DNA of 64,000 nucleotides from Halalkalibacter akibai JCM 9157 (GTDB taxonomy: Bacteria > Bacillota > Bacilli > Bacillales > Bacillaceae_D): positions 37,538 to 101,537 of the forward strand of contig NZ_BAUV01000011.1 of NCBI RefSeq assembly GCF_000513135.1. Direction: 5' to 3'. The position numbers and the translations under genes are program-made. Below, one piece after another: positions 53,201-60,745 of this stretch; position 1 is the stretch's first letter; each line of letters begins with the position of its first letter. Below the pieces are notes generated by a model. That model searched no databases. It was not told the DNA's origin and was given only the letters and a program-made list of their open reading frames with translations.

Positions 53201-53343
53201 ACACTTTAATTGATCTTCAACAGTCTGGAAGATTAATTGGAGTAATCTCACACGTTCAAGAATTAAAGCAAGCAATCCCGGCTATTCTTGATGTGAGAAA
53301 AATGCGAGAGGGTCACAGTGAAACTAGGTTTCTCATCAAATAA
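50252..53343 (+). pseudogene. sbcC: exonuclease subunit SbcC (Rad50 homologue), frameshifted
   Basis: About 1030 residues in two frames. The first holds the N-terminal ATPase with Walker A GNTGAGKTTIFDAICFALYGD (residue about 35); it stops at 50602. Adding one A at 50560-50561 gives ARNKTATGDKYEIYEITNG and the second frame with Q-loop LPQGEFRKLL, two long coiled coils around the zinc hook CPVCG near residue 520, and the C-terminal signature LSGGEKFNASLSLALGMADV and Walker B MFIDEGFGSLDEE. All functional elements are present, so an error in the sequence is much likelier than a lost gene. Coupled to sbcD. Confidence 0.92.
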
Positions 53344-53434
53344 TTGAATAGGAAAACAGTTATGATTAACAAAAAATCTCTAGTAAAACACGAAAACTTT
53401 TCAAAAAGTTACTGAGTACTATCGCAAAAATTGT

Positions 53435-53541
53435 AAAAACCTCCTATTGAAATGGTAAAGTCGTGGATGCTGTGTACAACAAAAAAGAAACAGGATACTA
53501 TAGCAATTGTAAAGACGAATTCACATTTCTAGGAGGTTTTT
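53435..53541 (+). promoter_or_regulatory. leader with element complementary to the SD of the acidic lipoprotein gene
   Basis: AAAAACCTCCTA (53435-53446) is a perfect 12-base complement of TAGGAGGTTTTT (53530-53541), which contains the SD of the gene at 53545. If both are in one transcript they could form a stem that hides the SD. A weak promoter candidate (TGTACA, 17 bases, TACTAT ending 53501) would start after the first element, so this depends on the real start. Confidence 0.4.
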
Positions 53542-53544
53542 TAT

Positions 53545-53832
53545 ATGAAAAAGAAATTATTTTTAACAGCAGCTTCAGCAGTTCTAACGGTGGGGATCTT
53601 AGCCGCTTGTGGAGATAGTGAACTAGATGAGCCAACGATGGGTGAAGGTCAAGACTTCGAACAAGAAGTGGAAATGGAGTTCGATGAAACTGAGGGCACT
53701 GAAGAATTTGAAACTGATTTAGACACAGAGCTAGATGAGACTGAAACGGACACGGAATTTGAGTCTGAATCTGAATTTGAAACTGAGTCTGAACTTGATG
53801 AAGAGACAGATACGGAAGACAACGGACTTTAA
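53545..53832 (+). CDS. highly acidic small lipoprotein
   Basis: A 95-residue protein with SD AGGAGG eight bases before ATG. Residues 1-21 are a lipoprotein signal with lipobox LAAC. The mature part is almost entirely Glu, Asp and Thr with some Phe/Ser/Leu in loose repeats (TEFESESEFETESELDEETDTED), strongly acidic and probably disordered. Similar acidic tails are usual at the outer surface of alkaliphilic Bacillus, where negative charge helps to hold cations at the wall. Function is unknown; this is inference from composition. Confidence 0.7.
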   Translation: MKKKLFLTAASAVLTVGILAACGDSELDEPTMGEGQDFEQEVEMEFDETEGTEEFETDLDTELDETETDTEFESESEFETESELDEETDTEDNGL

Positions 53833-53954
53833 TAGTTAATTAACCTGATTAGTATGATTTTCTCTACAAACTATCTCTCTAGCTGAGAGTCTATATAGAT
53901 TAGTTGATTGATTATCTTAACCAGGATAAAAAAATTAAAACTGCTACCACTACT

Positions 53955-53988
53955 TGCCTACAAAGGATTACTCCTTTGTAGGCATTTT
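53955..53988 (+). terminator. terminator after acidic lipoprotein gene
   Basis: TGCCTACAAAGGA / TCCTTTGTAGGCA with TTTT. The 320-base gap here holds this hairpin and the one at 54018; I see no gene in it. Confidence 0.85.
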
Positions 53989-54017
53989 AAAAATATAATG
54001 ACTTCGTTTATTATTAG

Positions 54018-54058
54018 AGGTTGTCCCAGGTTAAAACCAACCTATTGGGACAGCCTTT
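54018..54058 (+). terminator. second hairpin, related to the adhE terminator
   Basis: AGGTTGTCCC (54018-54027) / GGGACAGCCT (54047-54056) with an inner AGGTT / AACCT stem and TT following. It resembles the hairpin at 27875. Confidence 0.6.
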
Positions 54059-54155
54059 AGTTGTATTCTAGTACAAAATACTTAAGTCCTCTTCCATATT
54101 GTCAATAATAACTTCTTCTATATAATAAGTAAGATAGTTCGGTACAGGAGGCATT

Positions 54156-54746
54156 ATGAATAAACTAGGATATATGGTAGTGGGGGCAATTTTCACCATG
54201 ATCATTTCAATTGGGGCTTTGACATTTGCGGATACGATCACTTCTTCAAATGCAAATGTCCAAGAAGAAAATTTAGTAGATCAGATGACACAGCTACCAA
54301 TTCAAGAGAGTGATAGTCAAGTGACCATAAACTCACCGATTTTAAAAACAAATGAAATGGATCTAAACAATCAAATTGAATTAAGAGAAGAACAAGCTGT
54401 ATATACTTCTTTTGCTAACAGTGATGAAGGGATAAACGCTCTTAAAAAGCTTGAAATTAAAATCGAGAGTGATCAAACTAAAATTAAGGTGAAACAAGAA
54501 CAAAAAAAGAAGAAGATAAAAGCTGAAGTGGAAATTGAATTAAAGAATGAGAAAATGAAGCTTAAAGACCAACGAGCTGAAACATTTATTCAAGAGATAT
54601 TAGCTGATTATAGTATAGACAGTGACAACGTCGAGCAATTGGCTGATTTCTTGCTGGAAGAGTTTCAGATGAATCCTCATGCAGTTGAAGTAGAAATTAA
54701 GATTGAAACGTTAGATGGTTATGAAATTGAATATTCAAATGATTAA
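54156..54746 (+). CDS. exported protein of unknown function (possibly YusW-like domain)
   Basis: A 196-residue protein with SD AGGAGG. Residues 1-25 are a signal peptide (MVVGAIFTMIISIGALTFA). Residues 30-90 are polar and probably disordered. Residues about 95-195 look like alternating strands and charged helices (LEIKIESDQTKIKVKQEQKKKKIKAEVEIELKNEK; FIQEILADYSIDSDNVEQLADFLLEEF; AVEVEIKIETLDGYEIEY), recalling YusW-type domains, but I am not certain. It would act outside the membrane. Monocistronic with its own terminator. Confidence 0.6.
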   Translation: MNKLGYMVVGAIFTMIISIGALTFADTITSSNANVQEENLVDQMTQLPIQESDSQVTINSPILKTNEMDLNNQIELREEQAVYTSFANSDEGINALKKLEIKIESDQTKIKVKQEQKKKKIKAEVEIELKNEKMKLKDQRAETFIQEILADYSIDSDNVEQLADFLLEEFQMNPHAVEVEIKIETLDGYEIEYSND

Positions 54747-54757
54747 TTTGAAAAAAA

Positions 54758-54791
54758 GCACTGTTCTTATGTTAAGAACAGTGCCTTTTTT
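54758..54791 (+). terminator. terminator
   Basis: GCACTGTTCTTA / TAAGAACAGTGC followed by CTTTTTT. Confidence 0.9.
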
Positions 54792-54856
54792 AAGGGATGC
54801 TTATTAATAAAATAGTCAATACTGTTGAAGTGTTTATTAAAAAAGATGGTGATAAT

Positions 54857-55150
54857 ATGAATGTATTTATTTTGGTAGCAATTATATTCGTTCCCCTTGG
54901 GATGTGGCTTTTGCAAGTACGTTGGAATCAAGCTGGCTCTCTTTTTACAGCGTTTTCCATTTTGTCGCTTACCATTTTCGGATATATAACGGCTGAAGCA
55001 ATTTACACGATTTTAAAAGCAAATGAAGTTTTTATGACGACCATACATGGAATTTTCCTAAAGCCACTGTTTCTTATAACAGGAAGCTATCTCGGCTTGT
55101 ATTTACTGTATCGAACGTGGTCTCTATTATGGAGGGATTTAAGAGGATGA
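54857..55150 (+). CDS. small membrane protein
   Basis: A 97-residue protein. ATG 54857 is used because it opens with a membrane helix (MNVFILVAIIFVPLGMWLLQV) behind AGATGGTG; the earlier ATG at 54797 would add a polar stretch without SD. Two more helices follow (FTAFSILSLTIFGYITAEAIYTIL and IFLKPLFLITGSYLGLYLLYRTW). Ends in an Arg-rich tail. No family recognised. Terminator between it and the convergent HPr-like gene. Confidence 0.6.
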   Translation: MNVFILVAIIFVPLGMWLLQVRWNQAGSLFTAFSILSLTIFGYITAEAIYTILKANEVFMTTIHGIFLKPLFLITGSYLGLYLLYRTWSLLWRDLRG

Positions 55151-55173
55151 ATCATGGGTGAATAAAAGATAAA

Positions 55174-55206
55174 GGGCTTGCTAAGTATTTAGCAAGCCCT
55201 GGTCTC
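55174..55206. terminator. terminator between convergent genes
   Basis: GGGCTTGCTAA / TTAGCAAGCCC, perfect 11-bp stem around GTAT. Confidence 0.8.
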
Positions 55207-55224
55207 TTTTCAATGAGTTAGAGA

Positions 55225-55470
55225 TTAAGCTTTTTCAAACAAGCCAAGAGATAAAAAGGCTTCAACAACTGCTGAGTCATCGCTTCCTTGTACTTCTAAT
55301 TCTATAACTTGATCAGGTTGCAAAGAAACTGCCAATAAGCCTAGTAAACTTTTTGCATCAATTACCCAGTGATCCTTTTTTATTAAAATAGTCTCAGGGA
55401 ATTCACTTGCCTTGTTAACTAGTTGGCTTGCAGCTTCACCAAAAATTGGTTTTAATACTTTAACTTTCAT
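55225..55470 (-). CDS. HPr-like protein lacking the catalytic histidine
   Basis: An 81-residue protein of HPr size and layout. The region DAKSLLGLLAVSLQPDQVIELEVQGSDDSAVVEAFLSL matches the second half of HPr, with S41 in the place of regulatory Ser46. The first half, IFGEAASQLVNKASEF, aligns with the GIHARPA helix but has no His15, so it cannot carry the PTS phosphate. Crh of B. subtilis also lacks the His (Gln there) yet is phosphorylated on Ser46 and works with CcpA. This could be a Crh-like regulator or a divergent structural relative. Confidence 0.75.
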   Translation of the reverse strand: MKVKVLKPIFGEAASQLVNKASEFPETILIKKDHWVIDAKSLLGLLAVSLQPDQVIELEVQGSDDSAVVEAFLSLGLFEKA

Positions 55471-55640
55471 CGCTTCACTCTCCCTAAAAGTATTACTAAA
55501 TTATATAATGAATATGGCGAATTTTCAATAATTAGAATGCGTTTTCATAAATATTAAAACCTTTTAAAGATAATGAGCTTGTTATAAGTAGAAATAAGAA
55601 CCAAAACTCTTCGCTGAGAGTGAATTTTTCTATAAATACC

Positions 55641-55682
55641 AAGCTGTCTCAAAAGTTATTTTGACCTTTGAAACAGCTTTTT
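55641..55682. terminator. hairpin after the 41-aa gene
   Basis: AAGCTGT(C)TC / GA(A)ACAGCTT with inner AAAGTTATTTTGACCTTT pairing. It stands after the minus-strand gene at 55713 and on the plus side ends with TTTTT. Confidence 0.5.
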
Positions 55683-55712
55683 GATGTTCTCACTGTCATA
55701 ATGAGAAAATAT

Positions 55713-55838
55713 TTATTCTTTACTATCTTGCATTTCTCTGCTCATTTTAGAAATCGTAATTCTTTCTTCACCTGTGCTAGGCTGAACGGCGTCTTTACTT
55801 TTAATCATATTACGCTTTGATTTAGAACGTTTACTCAT
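55713..55838 (-). CDS. 41-residue basic protein
   Basis: ATG at 55838 on the minus strand with GAAGGGGTG seven bases upstream. The product is MSKRSKSKRNMIKSKDAVQP followed by STGEERITISKMSREMQDSKE: a basic Lys/Arg/Ser head and a charged helical tail. No membrane segment. Size and basic head resemble minor small acid-soluble spore proteins, but I do not recognise a family. It fills most of what would otherwise be a 500-base gap. Confidence 0.6.
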   Translation of the reverse strand: MSKRSKSKRNMIKSKDAVQPSTGEERITISKMSREMQDSKE

Positions 55839-55993
55839 GGCATTCACCCCTTCGTTAAATTAACCTGTTACAATGAGTAGTTTCTGCTTAAGGAATTATT
55901 TTTATGTGAAGTGATCTTTTGTTTTCAAATGTAAAAATGTAGAGAATTAATCATGTTATACTTATTTTAAATAAACGAAAAAGGAGTACTAAT

Positions 55994-56785
55994 ATGTCTG
56001 TATATAAGATTTTATTTTTAGATATTGACGGCACAATCTTAACACCTGACGACTTAATTGAAGAATCAACAAAGGAAGCAGTTAAACAAATAAAGCAAAA
56101 AGGGCTAGAAGTGTTTTTAGCGACAGGTCGACCGCTTCATGAAATTCAAGAGATTGGAGAAGAGTTAAAAATCGAATCTTTTATAGGTTATAATGGTGCT
56201 TACGCAATACATAAAGGAAGAGATGTCTTTAATGAGCCTGTGGAGGCAACTGTAGTTGACCGTTTCTTAAATACAATGAAATCTAGGGGGCATGAAGGAG
56301 TACTGTACACAAACGGTCAAAATCTACTGACGAACAGTGAAGCTCCGATTGTAAAACGTTTTGTTGAGCACTTTCACTTAAGACATAATGAAGAATATAA
56401 AGATACTTTTAAACAAGATATTCTTGGAATTTCAATTATGAATATTTCGAAAGAAGAAGTTCACTTATATGAAGAGGAGGGTGTGATTCATCTATCTCCA
56501 ATTAATGTGAGCGAATTCAAAGAACATTCGTATGACGTTATACGAGATAAGGTGAACAAAGGCTTTGCGGTTCAAAAAGTTTTAGATTTACTTAATATAG
56601 ATAAAGAATCAGCGATAGCTTTTGGAGATGGAATGAATGACAAAGAAATGCTTAAACTTGTAGGGAACGGCTTTGCTATGGGGAATGCTCAAGAAGAGCT
56701 TTTTCAATATGCAGATCATCAAACAACTGACGTAACAAACTCAGGTGTTTTTAATGGGTTGAAAGCATTAGGGTTAGTTAAATAA
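55994..56785 (+). CDS. Cof-type HAD-IIB phosphatase
   Basis: A 263-residue HAD hydrolase. Motif I ILFLDIDGTIL, motif II VFLATGRPLHEI, cap domain about 80-185, motif III Lys in NKGFAVQKVLDLLNI and motif IV FGDGMNDKEMLKLVGNGFAMGNA. It dephosphorylates an unknown phosphometabolite in the cytosol. AAAGGAG precedes the ATG. It belongs to the same family as the protein at 36040 but is a distant relative of it, not a recent copy. Confidence 0.9.
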   Translation: MSVYKILFLDIDGTILTPDDLIEESTKEAVKQIKQKGLEVFLATGRPLHEIQEIGEELKIESFIGYNGAYAIHKGRDVFNEPVEATVVDRFLNTMKSRGHEGVLYTNGQNLLTNSEAPIVKRFVEHFHLRHNEEYKDTFKQDILGISIMNISKEEVHLYEEEGVIHLSPINVSEFKEHSYDVIRDKVNKGFAVQKVLDLLNIDKESAIAFGDGMNDKEMLKLVGNGFAMGNAQEELFQYADHQTTDVTNSGVFNGLKALGLVK

Positions 56786-56790
56786 ATAAG

Positions 56791-56833
56791 AGGCAGATGA
56801 AACACGGATTACATCCATGCGTTATCTGCCTTT
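56791..56833. terminator. terminator shared by convergent genes
   Basis: AGGCAGAT (56791-56798) / ATCTGCCT (56824-56831) with TTTG following, between the HAD gene and the minus-strand 59-aa gene. Confidence 0.7.
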
Positions 56834-56852
56834 GCGTTTATTCGTATAAGGA

Positions 56853-57032
56853 TTAGGCTTCTGGTTGATAGTATTCAATAACGGGGTGCGAATCTTCATT
56901 TGCACCAATCTGGTTCTCTAAAATCATTATTGCTTTTCTTAAAAGAACTTCATCTGACTTATCATGTAATGTATTACCAATGACATCCTCTAAGCCTTGA
57001 ATGACCTTCTTAATATTATCTTCCGGAATCAT
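56853..57032 (-). CDS. 59-residue hypothetical protein
   Basis: ATG at 57032 on the minus strand with GGAGGG five bases before it. The product begins MIPEDNIKKVIQGLEDVIGN and continues with TLHDKSDEVLLRKAIMILENQI, two amphipathic helices, and ends HPVIEYYQPEA. Acidic, soluble, no Cys. No family recognised. It is divergent from the nucleotidyltransferase gene at 57121. Confidence 0.6.
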   Translation of the reverse strand: MIPEDNIKKVIQGLEDVIGNTLHDKSDEVLLRKAIMILENQIGANEDSHPVIEYYQPEA

Positions 57033-57120
57033 ACATACCCTCCAAAATTAAATGTTGTTGCCTTAATACTTTAACCGAATTTTAATAAGAACATTCCAAT
57101 TTTGAAAGAAGGGAAATTTA

Positions 57121-57864
57121 ATGAATAGAAAGTTGGTTTTCAAAGCTTTAGTTGGCTCTGGTAATTACCATTTATCAACACCGGAATCTGATAAGGACTA
57201 TAAAATATTTGTCCTACCTTTTTTTCAAGACCTATACAATGGCAAAGTATATACAAGAAGTGTAGTAGGTAAAAACGATGAGGAAATTCATGATATACGT
57301 AAATTGAATCAATTATTCTGGAAATCGAACGTAAATTTTGTTGAAGTTCTCTTTTCGATTGAGATTGTTCACAGTGAATCAGAATGGATTAAAGAGTCAG
57401 TTGATCAGATACTGGCACTGAAAAAAGAAATTGCTTCGATGAACTTACCTTATTTGTACAAAGCATGTAAAGGGATGTTTCTGAGTAAATCAAAGTACAT
57501 CGAAACTGGGAATCAAGAAACGAAATTATTGGTTGAAAAATTTGGCTATGATACTAAGTCGGCTATGCATACTTTTAGAATTCTTGATTTTATTGAAAGA
57601 TATGCAGACAATGAGTTCACAGACTTTAAAAAGGCCATTCAATATAACGAAACCGAAAGAGAATTCCTATTGAAATTAAAGCAAGGTGCTTTTACTCAAA
57701 TGGAATTTAATCAATTAATAAGAGCGAAGGTTGAAAATTTTGAGAAGCTAGAAGCTATGTATCAGCAACAACCTGTTAAAGAAGATGTAAAAGCAATGCT
57801 TGAAGAGATTATTTACAAGCTAGTCGCTAACAGTGTCCAGTATGAATTAAATCAAGAGGATTAA
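57121..57864 (+). CDS. nucleotidyltransferase-like protein (COG3541 type)
   Basis: A 247-residue protein. Residues 9-35, LVGSGNYHLSTPESDKDYKIFVLPFF, form the GS-x-SDxD nucleotidyltransferase signature of the predicted DNA polymerase beta-like group; the paired Asps should bind Mg2+. The rest is helical, with KSAMHTFRILDFIERY a further conserved patch. GAAGGGAA precedes the ATG. Members are frequent in phages and in bacteria; targets are unknown and may be RNA or protein. It stands alone, without phage genes around. Confidence 0.78.
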   Translation: MNRKLVFKALVGSGNYHLSTPESDKDYKIFVLPFFQDLYNGKVYTRSVVGKNDEEIHDIRKLNQLFWKSNVNFVEVLFSIEIVHSESEWIKESVDQILALKKEIASMNLPYLYKACKGMFLSKSKYIETGNQETKLLVEKFGYDTKSAMHTFRILDFIERYADNEFTDFKKAIQYNETEREFLLKLKQGAFTQMEFNQLIRAKVENFEKLEAMYQQQPVKEDVKAMLEEIIYKLVANSVQYELNQED

Positions 57865-57949
57865 CAAATTTCACAAAAAAAACCGCTTTTAAATTTCCTC
57901 CGATTGCAAATTATATAAACAAGCTTTATCAATAGGGGGAAATAATAAA

Positions 57950-58090
57950 ATGGATGAGCAATGTTTTTATTGCGAAGATACGGTTGAAGGCAAATTTCAC
58001 CATGGATTGTTTATACAGCAAAATGAACAAGTTGATAAAGCTCTGTGTTCAGATTGCTACAAAGACTGGTTAGAAGGTATAAAAGGATAG
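57950..58090 (+). CDS. 46-residue zinc-finger-like protein
   Basis: ATG 57950 follows AGGGGGA. Sequence: MDEQCFYCEDTVEGKFHHGL followed by FIQQNEQVDKALCSDCYKDW and six more residues. Two CxxC pairs about 25 residues apart, with a His-His between, are likely zinc ligands. Comparable in layout to the 62-aa protein at 37221. No family known. Followed directly by a terminator. Confidence 0.72.
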   Translation: MDEQCFYCEDTVEGKFHHGLFIQQNEQVDKALCSDCYKDWLEGIKG

Positions 58091-58099
58091 TAAGGATGA

Positions 58100-58125
58100 A
58101 AAGACAGGACTTCGCCTGTCTTTTT
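58100..58125 (+). terminator. terminator
   Basis: AAGACAGG ACTTCG CCTGTCTT followed by TTT. Confidence 0.88.
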
Positions 58126-58226
58126 CATTTTAATGATTTGGGATCACCGATGAATAGAAATATGGTAGTTCCAAAGAATATAAATAGATGTGTTTTTAAC
58201 TTATTGTTTGAAAAGGGTGTACCATA

Positions 58227-58757
58227 ATGCATATTCTTACTGCCATAATAAGTATTATTGCTGTTTTGGGTTGGGGTAACTGGAGAAAATGGAAGGAATA
58301 TCATGCCACGTTACTTTTTTTCGCTCTTGGCAACATCCTCTACAATTTCTTAACGGCGAATTACTTATTATGGCGAATGGATGCAGACTTTCTTTCGAAT
58401 CATACTATTACTGAACTTGTTTATACATTTGTTGTCTTTCCTGCAACTGCTATTCTCTATTTAGGAAATTATCCTAAAAAGCGCATTAAACAAATATTAC
58501 ATAATTTACAGTGGATATTTATTTATGGAGTATGGGAATATGTGTTTACATTGACTGGGCATATTGAATATCAGCACGGTTGGACTCTCGGTTGGTCTAT
58601 TGCTGTTTTATTTGTGATGTTTCCACTGTTAAGGCTTCATACAACAAGGCCGTTATTAACTTACATCTTGTATGCCATAGTATCTGTGCTTCTTCTTTGG
58701 TGGTTTGATGTTCCTGTTCATATTCCTATGGAAGAGCGAATTAATTATGGACAGTGA
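58227..58757 (+). CDS. CBO0543-family membrane protein
   Basis: A 176-residue protein with about five membrane helices. The pattern W-x-K-x-x-x-x-A-T-L-L-F-F-A-L-G-N-I-L-Y-N-F near residue 25, the WEYVFTLTGHIEYQHGWTLGWSIAVLFVMFP stretch and the final LLLWWFDVPV match the CBO0543 group of Firmicutes membrane proteins of unknown function. AAAAGGGTG precedes the ATG. Monocistronic with a terminator after it. Confidence 0.82.
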   Translation: MHILTAIISIIAVLGWGNWRKWKEYHATLLFFALGNILYNFLTANYLLWRMDADFLSNHTITELVYTFVVFPATAILYLGNYPKKRIKQILHNLQWIFIYGVWEYVFTLTGHIEYQHGWTLGWSIAVLFVMFPLLRLHTTRPLLTYILYAIVSVLLLWWFDVPVHIPMEERINYGQ

Positions 58758-58776
58758 TGTGTTTATTAAGCAGTTT

Positions 58777-58812
58777 AAAGCCTTTATGAGATCACTCATA
58801 AAAGGCTTTGAA
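58777..58812 (+). terminator. terminator
   Basis: AAAGCCTTTATGAG / CTCATAAAAGGCTTT around ATCA. Confidence 0.75.
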
Positions 58813-58897
58813 AATTGAAACTCTATTTAATACAAAAAAATATCGTTTCTAAAACAAACCAACTGGTCAGTCTAATTAAGAAGTGTAAACTAACTCA

Positions 58898-60162
58898 TCA
58901 TGACACAGCATGCTTTTGTTTTTGTTCTAATTGTTTTTCGCTTTTTCTAATATCAAGTTTCATCATTATTGAAACGACGAAAGCAAGTAGAATGAGAGCA
59001 GAGAAAACATAAAAGACAGGAATGTAGCTGTCGGTTCTTTCTCTAATTTGAGACACGATCATTGGACCAAAAACACCACCAAGCGACCAAGTAGTTAAAA
59101 GATAACCGTGAATTGCACCAAGTTGTTTAGTCCCAAATAGGTCTCCAATGAATGCTGGAAGGTTTGAAAAACCACCGCCATAACAACTAACAACAAGTAA
59201 AATGAGAAATTGAAAAATTAAGACACTCGTTATAAATGGAAGAGTTAAAAAAGCAACAATTTGGATCGAGAAAAAGATAATGAAAATATTAGAACGGCCT
59301 ATGTAGTCAGAAGCCGCAGCCCAACCCAGTCGACCACCACCATTAAAAATCCCCATAACTCCTACCATCGTTGCAGCAGCAGCAGCTGATAATCCAACCA
59401 CTTCTTGGGCCATGGGTGAAGCAACGGATATCATCATAATACCAGCAGTTGTGTTGATAAGCATCATCGTCCAAAGCATCCAAAACCGTTTTGTTTTAAC
59501 TGCTTCTTTAGAAGTTAATTGCTGTAAATCTTTTTTAATGATCTTTTTACCAGAGGCAATGTCTTTTTTCATTGATTCAGGCATCCAGCTACTGTCGGAG
59601 GAGCTATGTAAGATGCCCCAATAACCATTAAAATAAAGTAACAAACTCCCAGTAAATAGAATGTGTTAGTAATACCGATCGTACCTAGTAAGTTAGCTGC
59701 AATAGGTGCTGTTACAAGTGCTCCTGAGCCAAAGCCGAGCACTGCCATTCCAGTAGCTAATCCTCTACGATCAGGGAACCATTTGACGAGTGTCGAAACA
59801 GGTGATATATAACCAATCCCTAATCCAAGTCCACTAGCAACTCCGTAAGTTAGTAAAAATAATGGAAGAGAGTCAATAGCAATTGCCAAACCTGAACCCG
59901 CTTGACCAATTCCGAACAATACGGCAGCTACCAACGCTGATTTACGGGGGCCGTTTCTCTCTACAAATTTCCCAAACAAGGCTGCAGAAGAACCAGCAAG
60001 CGCCATCATAATTGTAAATGCAATTGTCACTTCTGTGGGTGACCAACCCATTTGGTTACTGATTGGATACGTATATACACTGTATGCATAAGCAGCACCG
60101 ATAGAGATATGAATAGCTATCGCAGATAAAGCGATAAGCCACCTATTTTTCGTTGTCTTCAT
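58898..60162 (-). pseudogene. OFA-family (oxalate/formate antiporter-like) MFS transporter, frameshifted
   Basis: About 420 residues, twelve helices. The first frame (60162-59569) begins NRWLIALSAIAIHISIGAAYAYSVYTYPI and includes SGLGLGIGYISPVSTLVKWFPDRRGLATGMAV, the OFA signature. It breaks at GG 59597-59598; adding one base gives IAPPPDSSWMPES and the second frame (KTKRFWMLWTMMLINTTAGIMMISVASPMAQEVVG) to the Lys/Gln-rich end. This family exchanges oxalate and formate or carries other monocarboxylates. SD GGAGG precedes the start. Likely a sequencing error. Confidence 0.87.
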
Positions 60163-60621
60163 AAAATTCCTCCTTCAGACCATATATTTGAAAACCCTTA
60201 CATACATGATATAGCCTCTTGGCTAAAAAATCAAACTAATGTAAAAATTCACAAATGTAGAAAGATAAAGGTAAAACTTTAGTAGCGAGACTATTTATAG
60301 ATCTTAGAAAGTCTAATAAATAAACAAAGAGATAAGCTACCTGTTTATTTGTTAGAGTTTTTTTAAAATTAAAATATATTTTCGGAATTAAAAGGAATTC
60401 TTAAAAAGATAGTAGAACTATTTACATCAACTTCATAATAAATCTATTAATTATTGAGTTGAGATAAAATATATATTATAAAGCCTAGCACTTACACACG
60501 AGGAATATTTAGATATACTAGTAAATAAAATTATGAAACAAGTACATATAGACTAAGTCATATGTGCAAATATAAGGTTTCTCGCTTAACAAAAAACTTT
60601 GTAAATAGTAAATCAAAGCTA
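60163..60621. other. AT-rich intergenic region
   Basis: About 460 bases between two divergent genes with no credible frame; a 67-codon minus-strand reading lacks SD. Imperfect arms GTACATAT / ATATGTGC at 60543-60567 may be part of an operator. TATTAT at 60474 is a weak -10 candidate. Confidence 0.45.
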
Positions 60622-60641
60622 AAATGTACACATGTACATTT
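60622..60641. promoter_or_regulatory. palindromic operator candidate of the sugar ABC operon
   Basis: AAATGTACA and TGTACATTT are separated by CA. The GTAC-centred half-sites recall AraR or other GntR/LacI-type sugar repressor sites. No regulator gene is nearby in the window. Confidence 0.55.
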
Positions 60642-60681
60642 AAGGAGGTGATGCTAATTTTGAGATAGAAAACAATAATTT

Positions 60682-60695
60682 TGAAATCGCTTACT
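60682..60695 (+). promoter_or_regulatory. cre-like site before the ABC operon
   Basis: TGAAATCGCTTACT fits cre (TGWAANCGNTNWCW) with the relaxed last base. It lies 64 bases before the first gene, so CcpA would repress in glucose. Confidence 0.65.
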
Positions 60696-60745
60696 TGCAG
60701 GGGGAGTTTCACGAGTACCAATAGAAAAATGAAGGGGTGAATGTA

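Noticed and set aside
60643..60728. Possible leader peptide after AAGGAGGTGATG before the ABC operon
   Set aside because: The SD-like run is near perfect, but the ATG is too close and the frame ends after six codons; a 24-codon reading would need an added base. The cre site overlaps it.
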